Below, in pieces: positions 17,616-27,704 of a stretch of 58,927 nt of DNA. Position numbers and translations under genes: made by a program. The stretch spans positions 1-58,927 of the forward strand of contig JAJDYI010000018.1 of assembly GCA_022825235.1 (NCBI GenBank), read 5' to 3'. The stretch is from Alphaproteobacteria bacterium (lineage in GTDB: Bacteria; Pseudomonadota; Alphaproteobacteria; TMED109). Position 1 is the first letter of the stretch. Each line of letters starts with the position of its first letter. The notes under the pieces were generated by a model. That model was not told where the DNA came from. It saw only the letters and a list, made by a program, of their open reading frames with translations, and ran no database searches.

Positions 17616-19259
17616 GTGTCATCAGGAGCAGGAGAAGACCGGGTCGCACAAGCCGGCGTCATGCGTGGACTCCATGCCGGGATGGGCGTGGCGGCGAAGG
17701 GCATGGTGGTCGCCTTCGTGGTCTTTACCGTGCTCAACGTGGAACTCGCGAACGAGATCTATTCGGCAATTCGCGGCTGGATCGAAGCGACGCTCAGCTG
17801 GTACTACGTCATCATCATCGTGGGGCTGATGCTGTTCTGCATCCTTCTCATGTTCTCACGGTTCGGGTCGATCCGCCTGGGCGACGACGATTCGCGGCCC
17901 GAGTTCAGCAACTTCTCCTGGTTCGCGATGCTGTTCTCGGCCGGGGTGGGCATCGGCATCCTGTTCTTCGGCGTCGCCGAGCCGGTTTTCTACTTCGATA
18001 ACTCGGGGGCGTTCGGGTATCCCAACAACCCGCATGCCGACATGGCCGGGGCCACCGCGATGGACATGACCCGCGCGGTGCACGCGATGCGGGTCACCTA
18101 TTTCCACTGGGGCTTCCATGCCTGGGCGGTGTACGTGGTGGTGGGCCTTTGCCTCGCGTATTTCGGCTTCCGGAAGAAGCTGCCGCTCACCATGCGCTCG
18201 TCGCTCTACCCGCTCATCGGCGATCGGATCTACGGGCCCGTGGGCCACGGCGTCGACCTGCTGGCGGTGTTCGGCACGGTCTTCGGGGTGGCGACCTCGC
18301 TCGGACTCGGCGTCAGCCAGATGGCGGTCGGCCTCAACGTGCTGTTCGGTGTCGATTCCGGCGTCCTGACGCAGATTCTGCTGATCGCTGGGATCTCGGT
18401 GATCGCGACCCTGTCGGCGGTCTCGGGCGTCGGGAAGGGCATCCGCATCATCTCGGAGTGGAATATTTGGCTGTCGGTCGTGCTGCTTGCCTTCTTCCTG
18501 TTCGCGGGACCCTTCAAGTGGCTGATGGGGTTCTTCATCACGTCGCTCGGCGACTACATCTGGAACGTGATTCCGATGGGCTTCTGGACCGCCGGCACGG
18601 ACCAGGAGATCGCCTGGCAGGGCGGCTGGACGATCTTCTACTGGGGCTGGTGGATCTCGTGGGCACCCTTCGTGGGCCTGTTCATCGCGCGCATCAGCCG
18701 GGGCCGGACAATCCGGGAGTTCATGGTCGGCGTGATGTTCGTGCCAACCACGATCGGGTTCTTCTGGCTCTGCATGTTTGGCGGCAACGCGATCTACCTG
18801 GAGCTCAACGCGAGTGGCGGCGTCGGCACCGCCGGCATCGTTGATCTGGTGCGGGCATGGGATCTGCCGGCGGCGCTCTACGGGACCATCGAGCGGCTCA
18901 CTGACATTTCCGCACTGCAATGGATCATGTCAGCGCTGGCGACCTTCCTGCTGGTCACGTGGTTCATCACCTCGTCCGATTCCGGGACGCTGGTGATCAC
19001 CACCATGCTGTCGATGGGGGACGACCACCCGCCGCAACGCTTCCGTGTCGTCTGGGGAATGGGCGAGGGCCTGGTGGCCGCGGCGCTGCTCCTCGCGGGC
19101 GGGCTTAGGGCCCTGCAGACCGCATCGATTGCCGCGGCGCTACCGATCTCCCTGGTCATGGTCTTTATGGCCTACGGCCTGCTGAAGTCCCTGACGGAGG
19201 ACAGCTCGGCGGTTCCGGGCCCCGCTTCCGGACGGGGGGCGAGAGAGGTGCCCGCCTAA
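17616..19259 (+). CDS. BCCT-family betaine/carnitine/choline transporter
   Basis: A roughly 547-residue inner-membrane secondary carrier for quaternary-ammonium osmolytes. About 12 helices are visible. The family signature GWWISWAPFVGLFIARISRG lies in helix 8, with FSAGVGIGILFFGVAEP earlier, which lines the Na+/substrate path. I choose the GTG preceded by GGAGGAGG at five bases' spacing over an ATG 18 bases upstream that would overlap this ribosome site. The C-terminal tail is short, so it may lack the osmosensing extension of BetP. It probably imports betaine or a related compound as an osmolyte or carbon source. Monocistronic. Confidence 0.9.
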   Translation: MSSGAGEDRVAQAGVMRGLHAGMGVAAKGMVVAFVVFTVLNVELANEIYSAIRGWIEATLSWYYVIIIVGLMLFCILLMFSRFGSIRLGDDDSRPEFSNFSWFAMLFSAGVGIGILFFGVAEPVFYFDNSGAFGYPNNPHADMAGATAMDMTRAVHAMRVTYFHWGFHAWAVYVVVGLCLAYFGFRKKLPLTMRSSLYPLIGDRIYGPVGHGVDLLAVFGTVFGVATSLGLGVSQMAVGLNVLFGVDSGVLTQILLIAGISVIATLSAVSGVGKGIRIISEWNIWLSVVLLAFFLFAGPFKWLMGFFITSLGDYIWNVIPMGFWTAGTDQEIAWQGGWTIFYWGWWISWAPFVGLFIARISRGRTIREFMVGVMFVPTTIGFFWLCMFGGNAIYLELNASGGVGTAGIVDLVRAWDLPAALYGTIERLTDISALQWIMSALATFLLVTWFITSSDSGTLVITTMLSMGDDHPPQRFRVVWGMGEGLVAAALLLAGGLRALQTASIAAALPISLVMVFMAYGLLKSLTEDSSAVPGPASGRGAREVPA

Positions 19260-19477
19260 GGCGGCTGGCCGCCTGCGGCGTCCCCGGCGACCGCCGTCGG
19301 GCCCGTCAACTGCGCCAAGCGTTCAGCGTGGAGAGGGGGCAGGGATGGCCGCTGCAGCCCAACCTCTCCATCGGCGCCCGCGAGCCCGCGCTGGATGCAG
19401 CAAGACGAAGCCACCGGTCGGAATCGCCTGGCAGGTGCACGGCGGCTCGCCGTGGCCCCCGTCGCGGTTGCGACAAC

Positions 19478-20572
19478 TCAGAACGCGCCGGGTCGCTGGC
19501 GCCGCAGGAACGGCGCCCGGGCGCCGCCCGGATCCATGCCAGGCAGATCATTGGCGGCGGGGTCGTGGCGCCGGACAAGGATGTCCGACCATTCGATGGG
19601 ATGGCCCATGTGCTGAAATAGCCCGAAGCTGCCCTGCCGGTTGCGCGGCAATTCTGGCGGGACCTCCCGGTCCTCTTCCGAGCACAGCCAGTCATGCGGC
19701 TCCGGCGTTCCCTCCGGCCAGATCCGATAGCGGACGCGGCCGATGCCGCCGTGGTTGCAGAACTGGTGGCGCACCCGGTAGGCGCGATCCCGCCGCACCT
19801 CGACCGGCGCGGCCGGATTGGTGGCGACGGCCCATTCCCGCGGGTCCCCCGAATGGTCGCCCCAGGCCAGAAAGGCGCGCCCGCCGTCCGTCGGGCTGAG
19901 GGCGGCCATGCCGGCGCTGCACCAGCCCACCTTGATTCCGCGTCGTGGTTCGCCCTCGGTGAGCCCGGCGAAGAAATCGGCCAGCCCCAGCCACTTGGCG
20001 CCGGCTGTTTCCGTGAAACGGGCCCGAAAGGTCGCCTCCTGGTTGCCGCGCAGCGAACCCAGGAGCAGCAGGGCATCCGGTGCCACCGGCCCCCGGGAAC
20101 GGATCACGTTGGCCTCCGGATCGAGGTCGAAGGCACCGTTGACGGCCTGGCCGATCTCCTGGATCGACCGGTAGGCTGAAAGGTCGCGCAGGTCCAGCGG
20201 AAGGGGGACGGGCTCGGGCATCCAGGTGAAGGCCATGCCCGCCGTGTGAAATGCCCCCGCTGCGTCCTTCACCTCGATGGAGAGCTGGTTCTCGCCGGGC
20301 GCCAGGTCGCCCAGATCGGCTGGAATTTCGATGCAAAATTCTCCCTGATCACGGCACCGGAGCTCCCCGGGAGACTGCTTGTAGCCCCGGATCCAATCCA
20401 CATCCAGATCCGGTTCCTGCTCGACATAGAAGGGTTGAGAGGCGCCACCGTTGAGCATCCATTGGGCCGCTTTGACCGGGAATGAGGCATCCAGGATCCG
20501 GCCAAGCACGGTGAGGTCGTGGTGGCGGCGCCGGAACTGCTGCCGCGATCCGTAGGTGAGCCGGACAGTCAT
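19478..20572 (-). CDS. hypothetical protein with concanavalin-like domain
   Basis: A 364-residue protein without an obvious signal peptide. The N-terminal third (GASQPFYVEQEPDLDVDWIR, then LGDLAPGENQLSIEVKDAAG) looks like an Ig/fibronectin-type beta domain. The C-terminal half (ATFRARFTETAGAKWLGLAD to GSFGLFQHMGHPIEWSDI) has the strand pattern of a LamG/3-keto-disaccharide-hydrolase-like concanavalin sandwich. AGGTGA lies four bases before the chosen ATG. I do not recognise a catalytic motif; it may bind or trim carbohydrate. The tail beyond WSDILVRRHD is proline- and arginine-rich and probably disordered. Confidence 0.65.
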   Translation of the reverse strand: MTVRLTYGSRQQFRRRHHDLTVLGRILDASFPVKAAQWMLNGGASQPFYVEQEPDLDVDWIRGYKQSPGELRCRDQGEFCIEIPADLGDLAPGENQLSIEVKDAAGAFHTAGMAFTWMPEPVPLPLDLRDLSAYRSIQEIGQAVNGAFDLDPEANVIRSRGPVAPDALLLLGSLRGNQEATFRARFTETAGAKWLGLADFFAGLTEGEPRRGIKVGWCSAGMAALSPTDGGRAFLAWGDHSGDPREWAVATNPAAPVEVRRDRAYRVRHQFCNHGGIGRVRYRIWPEGTPEPHDWLCSEEDREVPPELPRNRQGSFGLFQHMGHPIEWSDILVRRHDPAANDLPGMDPGGARAPFLRRQRPGAF

Positions 20573-20769
20573 GTGATCACCTGCATCGTCGACATACGAA
20601 CAGCCCGCAACCCTGGTGGTCCGATCACCACTCACCCGGGCGGGCGAATGCACGGTGCCTGTACCCGGCGTCGGCCGCAAACGGCCCGGGTCTGCCGCGC
20701 CCTCCCGGGCAAGCGGCTTCATCGACAGAAGTATTCTCGCGGCACGCTTTCATGCGGCAGGAGAATGCC

Positions 20770-21855
20770 ATGGCGAGATACCCCGGGACTGAAGGCGAGC
20801 GACGCATCGACGGGCAGCTCCTCGCGGATCAGGTCACGGCGATCTTTGCCGCCTGCGGCATGTCGGGGCCTGACGCCGCCTTGCTGGCGGATTCCCTTGT
20901 GCAGGCGGACCTGAGAGGAATCCATTCGCATGGGGTGCTGCGCGTGCCCGACTATGTCGGGAAGCTGACCCGCGAGGGCGTGAACCCGCGTGGTAAGCCG
21001 CGAATCGTCAGACAGGCCGGCGGCGCCATGGTGGTGGACGGCGACAACAGCATGGGGCAGATCGGCGGGGCCTTTGCAATGCGCCAGGCAATCGAGTGCG
21101 CGCGGAGTTCCGGCGTGGGCGCCGCCGCCGTCGGCGGCAGCAACCATGCCGGCACCATGGGCTTCTATGTCCGGATGGCCGTGGATCACGACATGATCGG
21201 CTTCGCCACGTCCAACGCGCTCCCGACCATGGCTCCCTGGGGCGGGACCGACAAGATCATCGGGCTCAACCCGATCGGCATCGGCATCCCGTCGGACGCC
21301 GAAGCCGACGTGGTGCTCGACATCGCCTTGGGCGCCACCGCCCACGGCAAGATCAGGGTCCACCACCAGAAAGACCAGCCCATTCCGGACCATTGGGCCT
21401 TCGATCGGCAGGGCCGGCCGACCACTGACCCCGCCGCCGCCCTCGAAGGCCTGATTCAGCCCATCGGTGCCTTCAAGGGTCTTGGGCTGGCCGTTTGCAT
21501 GGGGATCCTGTCGAGTCTGCTTTCGGGAGCGGGCTACGGGACCGAATCCGGCAACATGGTGGACGGCGCCGTTGCCGGTGCGGATGGCCAGTTCTACGTG
21601 GCGATCAACGTTGCCTTTTTCGAGGATCTCAACCGCTTCAAGTCCCGCGTGGACGAGGTGGTTCGACAAATTCGGAGGTCGCGGCGGGCAGAGGGTGCGG
21701 CTGCACTGTTCGCCCCTGGCGGCCTCGAGGAACAAACGGCTGCCCGCTACAGGAAAGCGGGGATTCCGCTGAACGACTCGACCCTGGCGGACATTCGGGA
21801 GACCACGGGCCAGCTGGGCGTCCCGGATCTCCTGACCGACGCCGGGTCCCCGTAG
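20770..21855 (+). CDS. Ldh-family (malate/L-sulfolactate type) NAD(P)-dependent oxidoreductase
   Basis: A 361-residue enzyme of the Ldh2/MDH2 family (malate, ureidoglycolate, L-sulfolactate dehydrogenases), a fold distinct from Rossmann dehydrogenases. The family's first active-site block is ADLRGIHSHGVLRVPDYV, with the catalytic His in SHG. Cofactor-binding blocks are VGGSNHAGTMGFY and ATSNALPTMAPWGG followed by GLNPIGIGIP. C-terminal KGLGLAVCMGILSSLLSGAG completes it. AGGAGA precedes the chosen ATG by six bases. Substrate unknown. Confidence 0.87.
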   Translation: MARYPGTEGERRIDGQLLADQVTAIFAACGMSGPDAALLADSLVQADLRGIHSHGVLRVPDYVGKLTREGVNPRGKPRIVRQAGGAMVVDGDNSMGQIGGAFAMRQAIECARSSGVGAAAVGGSNHAGTMGFYVRMAVDHDMIGFATSNALPTMAPWGGTDKIIGLNPIGIGIPSDAEADVVLDIALGATAHGKIRVHHQKDQPIPDHWAFDRQGRPTTDPAAALEGLIQPIGAFKGLGLAVCMGILSSLLSGAGYGTESGNMVDGAVAGADGQFYVAINVAFFEDLNRFKSRVDEVVRQIRRSRRAEGAAALFAPGGLEEQTAARYRKAGIPLNDSTLADIRETTGQLGVPDLLTDAGSP

Positions 21856-22177
21856 AGCACGCTCCTGAGCCCGCCTTGGTGCTCGTGCATCCCGATAAGG
21901 ACTGCGGTTCATTGCGGCTCGGGCAAGTGGCCCAGGCGGGGGTGTTGCGCCCGTGTCCGTGACCATCCGGTCGTTACGTGTGCCACCCGACCCCGCGATG
22001 CCTCCAACCCGTACCGGTCTGGAGCCAGAGGGCCATCTCTGCTTGGTTGATCCGGGCAGGCAGCTTGGCAACGCGAGCCAAGCCTGCAAGATGTCGGACT
22101 AATCTCGGCCGGCCGAGCGCGCCCGGTCCCTTGCCGCGCCCCCGCCCGCCCGCTCGTTTGGAGTGTCTGACCGAAGG
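21856..22177. other. intergenic region
   Basis: 322 GC-rich bases with no gene, hairpin or promoter that I can support. Confidence 0.35.
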
Positions 22178-23326
22178 ATGAACGGAACCGAAACGCTCCT
22201 CGGACTCCTGCACACCATCGGCCTCGAGTCGTGGGTGCTGCAGGTGTTCGTGACCGTGCTCGCCACCGCCGTGCTCGCATTCGCGGTGGGACGCATGGCT
22301 GCGCGGCTTCGCGCCGGGTTTGTGCGCACCCCGGGCGTGTGGGACGAGAGCTTCGTCGATGCGCTCGGTCCGCCCGTGCGCGCGTTCATCTGGATCGCAG
22401 GCCTCGCACTTGCGATCGAGATCATCCGGGAAGAGGTGGGGACCGCGATCTTCGAGGCGGTGGACCCGATCCGCGATGTGGCCCTCATCGCGGCGATCGC
22501 GTGGTTCCCGGTCCGGTTCATCCGCATTGCGGAAACCAACTTCATCGCCGACCGGGAGGCCAAGGGCCAGGAAGTCGACCGGGCCACGCTTGATGCGGTC
22601 GTCAAGCTGCTCAGGCTCTCGGTCATCATCACCGCCTTCTTGGTGGCGCTGCAGACCCTCGGGTTCAGCATCTCCGGCGTGCTTGCCTTTGGCGGCATAG
22701 GCGGCATCGCGGTCGGTTTCGCGGCAAAAGACCTGCTCGCGAACTTCTTCGGTGGGCTGATGATCTATCTCGACCGCCCGTTCTCGGTCGGGGACTGGAT
22801 CCGCTCGCCGGACCGCGAGATCGAAGGCACGGTGGAGCGGATCGGATGGCGCCTGACAGTCATCCGGGGGTTCGACACCCGGCCGCTCTACATCCCGAAC
22901 AGTGCGTTCGCCAACATCGCGGTGGAGAATCCCTCGCGCATGCAGAACCGACGCATCTACGAGACCATCGGCATTCGCTACGCGGATGCGCGGGTGATGG
23001 GCGCGATCGTCGCGGATGTCGAGGCGATGCTGCGCGCGCACGACGACATCGCCGCAGACAAGTTCCTGATGGTCAACTTCGACGCCTTCGCCCCGTCCTC
23101 GCTCGACTTCTTTGTCTACTGCTACACCCGAACGACGCGGTGGGCCGAGTACCACGCGGTGAAGCAGGATGTCCTGCTGCGCATCATCGAGATCATCGGC
23201 CGCCACGGCGCCGAGATCGCGTTCCCGACGTCCACGGTCCACATCGCAGGCGGCCTCCCGCCGTCCGCCGAGACCGCCGCGTCAGAAACCCGCGGCCATG
23301 CGGAGCCCGATTCCGACGCCGGCTGA
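22178..23326 (+). CDS. MscS-family mechanosensitive ion channel
   Basis: A 382-residue small-conductance mechanosensitive channel that opens on hypo-osmotic stress. Helices at about 15-35, 65-85, 95-115 and 145-165 precede the pore helix SGVLAFGGIGGIAVGFAAKD, which has the Gly/Ala-rich TM3 packing, and then LLANFFGGLMIYLDRPFSVG, typical of the beta domain entry. DTRPLYIPNSAFANIAVENP is the conserved MscS beta motif. The start is uncertain: an ATG at 22178 or a GTG 15 bases earlier, neither with an ideal ribosome site. With the BCCT carrier nearby it fits osmotic adaptation, though the two are not an operon. Confidence 0.9.
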   Translation: MNGTETLLGLLHTIGLESWVLQVFVTVLATAVLAFAVGRMAARLRAGFVRTPGVWDESFVDALGPPVRAFIWIAGLALAIEIIREEVGTAIFEAVDPIRDVALIAAIAWFPVRFIRIAETNFIADREAKGQEVDRATLDAVVKLLRLSVIITAFLVALQTLGFSISGVLAFGGIGGIAVGFAAKDLLANFFGGLMIYLDRPFSVGDWIRSPDREIEGTVERIGWRLTVIRGFDTRPLYIPNSAFANIAVENPSRMQNRRIYETIGIRYADARVMGAIVADVEAMLRAHDDIAADKFLMVNFDAFAPSSLDFFVYCYTRTTRWAEYHAVKQDVLLRIIEIIGRHGAEIAFPTSTVHIAGGLPPSAETAASETRGHAEPDSDAG

Positions 23327-23461
23327 GGCGACGGCGTCGTCGTCGGCGGGCGTCGCCATGGAACCGAGGTGGGGTTTCGCGGGAAGGATTCGCTGAAGCG
23401 CTGTTGTTTCCGTCCGGATCGGTCGCGATGGCCCATGCCCGTCCATCGCCTGAACGGTCGC

Positions 23462-25873
23462 CTAACGCCGTTGTTTCCATCGTGCCCAAAAACCCGTGGA
23501 ACCCGTCGCCGCACCGTCCGTACCGCCCGCATCGATCCGCATGAGCAGCGGGGGCAGGATGAAGAAATCGGCGAAGAGCGCCAGCGCGATCACGAGCGCC
23601 GTGAGCCTGCCCATGCTCGAGTTGAGCTCGAAGCTGGAGAGGCTGATCACGAGGAAGCCCGCCACGAGCACGATGGAGGTGGTGAGCAGGGCGTTGCCCA
23701 CGGTGCGGAAGGCCACGCGTACCGCATCCGGCACGGCATGGCCGAGCTCGCGCCGGGCCCGCTGGTACTTGCTCAGGAAGTGCACCGTGTCGTCGACCAC
23801 GATGCCCAGCGTCATGGCCGTCACCATCGAGAGCGACACTCCCACCTGGCCGACCGTCAGCCCCCAGATGCCGAAGCCCAGCGCGCCGGGCACCAGGTTC
23901 GGGACCAGGCTCGTGAAGCCCAGCCGCAGCGACCGCAGCGCGAAGATCAGGACGAAGGAGATGCCGACGAGGGCGAGGGTGGTGCCGAGGAGCATCCCAA
24001 CGATGTTCCGCCGGCCGAGGTTCGCGAACATCAGCGTGGTGCCGGCACTCTCCGGCCGGGCGATGTGGGGCGCATGGTCCGAAAGCCACAGCATCGCCCG
24101 TCGATCGAGATCGATCACTTCGTTCGACGACAGCGTCTGCGTCGCTGCGATCATGCGGGTAGCCGACCGGTCCGGCGCGATCTGGTTGTTGAGATCGAGA
24201 CCGGCGGGGACCGACAGCTCGTAGAGCAGCAGGTACTGCGCAGCCAGCTCCTGGCTGTCGGGCAGGCGGTACTCGGCCGGATCGTCCCCGTGCATGCTCA
24301 TGTTGAGGCGCCGGAAGGTATCGGTGATGACGTTGACGTGGATCGACTCGGGCTGTTCCCCGTACCACGCGGCGAACGCTGCGAGGTCATCGAGGTAGGC
24401 GGGACCGGTGATCCCTCCCGGCTCGCGCGATGCCAGGGAGTACTCCATGGCATACAGGCCGGTGAGGTTCTCGACGATGAAGTCCGCGTCCTGACGAAAC
24501 TCGACGCTCTCGTCGAAGTAGTGGAGGAAGACGTCGTTCAGCTCGTTGCGGGAGATTGACGCGACCAGCGCCACCACCACCACGCCCGACCCCAGGAGCA
24601 ATGTCCGGCGACGGCGGATGACGAACTCCCCGAGCGCGATCATCGCTGCGTCGCGGCGTCGCCGGGTCGCGGGCACCCGGATGGGAAGCAGCGACAGCAA
24701 CGCCGGCAGGAAGGTCACCGAGAAGATGAACGAAGCGCCGACCCCGAACGCCACGAAAGTGCCCAGGTGGCGGAACGGCGGGGCTTCGGAGAAGTGCATG
24801 CTCAAGAAGCCAAGCGAGGTGGTCAGGCTCGCGAGGAACACCGGCTGGAGGTTCACCCGCAGCGCTTCGATGATCGCTTCCTGCTTGCGCGCGTCGGTTC
24901 GGGCGCGCGAGGGAGAGTCTTCGCTGTGCTGGTTCCCGGGCGGGCGGGACGCATCGCCCTGCAGGCATTGCACGAGGGTCGAAAAGACATGCACGCAGCT
25001 CGCGATGGCGACCGTCAGCACGACGATCGGCGCGATGGCGGACACTGACGTCATCGGGAGTCCGACCCAGCCGCCGAGGCCCACGGATGCCATGATCGAC
25101 AGTGCGACCACGAGCATGATGGCGAAGGTTCCGCTGACCCCCCCCGTCAGCAGCACGAGCATCAGCATCATCGCGACGAAGCTCGCCGGCACCAGGATCT
25201 TGAGATCGCTCAGCGACACTTCCATGAAGGCCTGGTTGAAGATCACCTGACCGGTGATCCGCACGTCGATGCCGGGGAAGCGATCGCGAGCCCCGCTGGC
25301 GAGCCGGTCCGCGGCCTCGGCTACCCGGGCCCCTTCGAGCATCTCGTCCTCGCCGGGCAGCTGGACGACGACATTGACGCCGCTGACCCGGCCGTCGCGG
25401 GCGAAGAGGTTTCCCGCAAGGCGCGGCTCGGCGAGGGCGATCGCGCGAACTCGGGAACGTTCCTCGTCGTCCGCGAGGGCTGGTTCGCCCACCAGATCGC
25501 GGATCAGCAGGTCGTCGCCGTCGGCCGTGGCGTGCTGGAAGTTGACAAGCGAGTCGACCCGCGACGCGTACGGAAGCTCCCAGGACTGCCCGGTGAGCCA
25601 GGCAGCGGCTTCGAGCGACAGCGCCGAGGTCGCGTCGTGGTCGTCAGGGACTATGGCGAACAGGACGTTGTCGTTCGTCCCGTACGTGTTGTCCATTGCC
25701 TCGTACGCGAGAAGCTGGGGGTTGTCCTCGTCGAAGTAGATGAGGTAGTCCGCCGAGAACCTGAGAAAGATCGTGCCGCTTGCCGCGGCGCAGGCCACGA
25801 CCACCGTCGCGGCGATGATCGGCCACCGCCACGCGATGACCCAGCCGCCAATCCGCGACTCGAGCGCTTCCAT
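23462..25873 (-). CDS. RND/MMPL superfamily exporter
   Basis: An 803-residue inner-membrane transporter of the MMPL-like branch (COG1033 type, including hopanoid exporter HpnN). One helix at the N-terminus precedes a large periplasmic domain. Five helices follow (about 215-390), then the same topology repeats. The second TM bundle holds MTLGIVVDDTVHFLSKYQRA, whose two Asp residues carry the proton pathway. The ATG giving MEALESRIGGWVIAWRW is chosen over a TTG nine bases upstream. It shares distinctive blocks with the second exporter at 27937 (LAAQYLLLYELS, DLNNQI, RSATRM). Substrate probably a lipid, by family. Confidence 0.85.
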   Translation of the reverse strand: MEALESRIGGWVIAWRWPIIAATVVVACAAASGTIFLRFSADYLIYFDEDNPQLLAYEAMDNTYGTNDNVLFAIVPDDHDATSALSLEAAAWLTGQSWELPYASRVDSLVNFQHATADGDDLLIRDLVGEPALADDEERSRVRAIALAEPRLAGNLFARDGRVSGVNVVVQLPGEDEMLEGARVAEAADRLASGARDRFPGIDVRITGQVIFNQAFMEVSLSDLKILVPASFVAMMLMLVLLTGGVSGTFAIMLVVALSIMASVGLGGWVGLPMTSVSAIAPIVVLTVAIASCVHVFSTLVQCLQGDASRPPGNQHSEDSPSRARTDARKQEAIIEALRVNLQPVFLASLTTSLGFLSMHFSEAPPFRHLGTFVAFGVGASFIFSVTFLPALLSLLPIRVPATRRRRDAAMIALGEFVIRRRRTLLLGSGVVVVALVASISRNELNDVFLHYFDESVEFRQDADFIVENLTGLYAMEYSLASREPGGITGPAYLDDLAAFAAWYGEQPESIHVNVITDTFRRLNMSMHGDDPAEYRLPDSQELAAQYLLLYELSVPAGLDLNNQIAPDRSATRMIAATQTLSSNEVIDLDRRAMLWLSDHAPHIARPESAGTTLMFANLGRRNIVGMLLGTTLALVGISFVLIFALRSLRLGFTSLVPNLVPGALGFGIWGLTVGQVGVSLSMVTAMTLGIVVDDTVHFLSKYQRARRELGHAVPDAVRVAFRTVGNALLTTSIVLVAGFLVISLSSFELNSSMGRLTALVIALALFADFFILPPLLMRIDAGGTDGAATGSTGFWARWKQRR

Positions 25874-26195
25874 GGCCTTCAAGGCTTACCCGGCCCTTCG
25901 TGGTGCCGATCGTGCAAGCGTGCCCGGCCGTCCGGCCCTTCGCTCAGCTTCGGGAACCTGCGTGGAAGATGGCCGATCCAGTAGCCCATGCTCGCCCCAC
26001 GTTCCGCGCAGTCAGACAGGGATACCCGGCGCCTTTCCGTGATCCAATCGGCGCCACGACGAGCGGGTCATGCCTTGGCCGCGCCGCCGGCGGGCGGATT
26101 CCTCTCAGACCCTGACCAGAATAGGCGGAAAGCCGGGTGGGGATCAGGTCGCGAGGAGAAACGCCGACGTTGACCTGAGCGGCGACTCCATTGGT
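25874..26195. other. intergenic region
   Basis: About 320 bases between two genes on the minus strand. No gene or clear terminator found. Confidence 0.35.
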
Positions 26196-27086
26196 TCAAG
26201 CGGGCGGCAGGTGCTCCTGGAACCAGGCGACGGTCTCCCGCATGACCTCGCCGAAGGCCGGCTCCGAGTACACCTCGTAGTGGCCGTAACCCTCCAGCAC
26301 GACCAGCTTCTTGGGCTCCCCGGCTTTCTCATAGAGCAGCCGGGATTCCTCGGGCGGCACGAGGCGGTCGTCGTCGGTTGTGATGAACAGGACCGGGCGC
26401 GGCGCGATCCGGTCCACCACCCATTCGGGATGAAAGCCCAGGGTCTCGTCGACGTACTCGAGAGGGAGGGTGTTGAGCGCGGACGGAACGTTGCGGCGGG
26501 CGGCCGCCGCGAGCTCGGCCGACTGCCGGTCGGGCAGCAGGATCGCATTGCGATCGACGAATTCCGATTCCCCGTCCAGCGTGCGCTTGAGCCGGTCTGC
26601 CGCGGAGCGTTCGAGCAGGTCGAACCACTCATCGGGCCGCCGGACGCTCCGCATCCAGCGCTCTCCGTGGCCGATGCCGACGACACTCACGACGCATCGG
26701 ACCCGCCGGTCGACGGCGCCGGTCCAGACCACCGTCGCCCCGCCATAGCTTGTGCCGTAGATCCCGAGCCGGGCATCGTCCACCGCCGCCTGCGCACCGA
26801 GGAAGGTGAGCGCGGCCTGGACGTCCGTGACCCGGCTGTACGGGGCAAGCCGCGTGCGCGGCCCCTCGCTTTCGCCCCAGCCCTTGTAGTCGAACGTGAG
26901 GACCACGTAGCCGGCCTCGACCAGCACGCGGGCGTTGTCCGGCAGATAGAGGTCCTTCACCCCCGTGTAGCCGTGGCAGAGCACGATGCCGGCTCGCCGT
27001 TCGCCCGCTTGCAGGCTGTCCGGTGCGTACAGGTCGCCGACCATCCTGCAGCCCTCGGAATGGAAGGTGACGGGGGTCACGTTCAT
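26196..27086 (-). CDS. alpha/beta hydrolase
   Basis: A 296-residue alpha/beta-fold hydrolase. The oxyanion strand is IVLCHGYTGVKD, the nucleophile elbow GIYGTSYGGATVV with Ser in GTSYGG, the acid strand VLFITTDDDRLVPP and the catalytic His in EGYGHYEVY. The cap region is short and helical. An ideal AAGGAGGG lies five bases before the ATG. It resembles X-Pro dipeptidyl-peptidase/acyl-hydrolase-like enzymes of unknown substrate. Same strand as the RND exporter 320 bases downstream, so co-transcription is possible. Confidence 0.85.
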   Translation of the reverse strand: MNVTPVTFHSEGCRMVGDLYAPDSLQAGERRAGIVLCHGYTGVKDLYLPDNARVLVEAGYVVLTFDYKGWGESEGPRTRLAPYSRVTDVQAALTFLGAQAAVDDARLGIYGTSYGGATVVWTGAVDRRVRCVVSVVGIGHGERWMRSVRRPDEWFDLLERSAADRLKRTLDGESEFVDRNAILLPDRQSAELAAAARRNVPSALNTLPLEYVDETLGFHPEWVVDRIAPRPVLFITTDDDRLVPPEESRLLYEKAGEPKKLVVLEGYGHYEVYSEPAFGEVMRETVAWFQEHLPPA

Positions 27087-27341
27087 ACGGGCCCTCCTTG
27101 CACAGTCCTGCCGGGAGGGCAGGATAGGCCGACCGCCTAGTTGTAATCTCGGTCGTACGGGACGATCGAGAGATTTCCGGACGCTCCGACAACGAAGTGT
27201 TATGCCCATCCAAAGCCTGTTTCGAACCCGGCAGTCCTTGGCCGAATCAACGGCGCGATTGCCGCTGATTCCTGCTGACGCTGGACACTGGTAGAGTCCG
27301 TTCGCGTCGGCATCAGGGAGACTCGGATCGCTCTCTATTCA

Positions 27342-27704
27342 GTGGATTCGCAACGCTATGTCGACATCATTCCACATGGTGGGAGCTTCGAGCTGTGGCG
27401 TTCGCGGCTGACCAGCGAACAGTTCGATGCCACCTGCAACGAACTTCGCAACATGACCGACGGAATCGAAGTTCCCACGGCCGGATGGATGCCCGGGAAC
27501 AGCTGGATCGGAACACCCTGGGAACCGATTTACACCTACGCCTGCCGGGGCAGCCGGGAGGCGTCGGGCTACTGCTTTGAGTCGTTCGTTTGGGGCATCC
27601 TGCTTGAGCAATCGGATACCTGGGGCTTCGGACGATACGAGAGGTACGGAGTACCAATACGGAGCATGACGTATTTCCAACTGGACAATCCGCAATCCCG
27701 ATGA
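27342..27704 (+). CDS. hypothetical protein, coding-like
   Basis: About 120 residues with strong coding character (YVDIIPHGGSFELWRSRLTS, WMPGNSWIGTPWEPIY, WGFGRYERYGVPI). No signal peptide or known motif. The indicated GTG is only the first usable start; the frame is open upstream through 27291 and RIALYS just before it also reads as protein, so the true N-terminus may be longer with an unusual start, or the gene may have lost its beginning. I do not recognise the family. It lies 232 bases ahead of the second RND exporter on the same strand. Confidence 0.5.
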   Translation: MDSQRYVDIIPHGGSFELWRSRLTSEQFDATCNELRNMTDGIEVPTAGWMPGNSWIGTPWEPIYTYACRGSREASGYCFESFVWGILLEQSDTWGFGRYERYGVPIRSMTYFQLDNPQSR

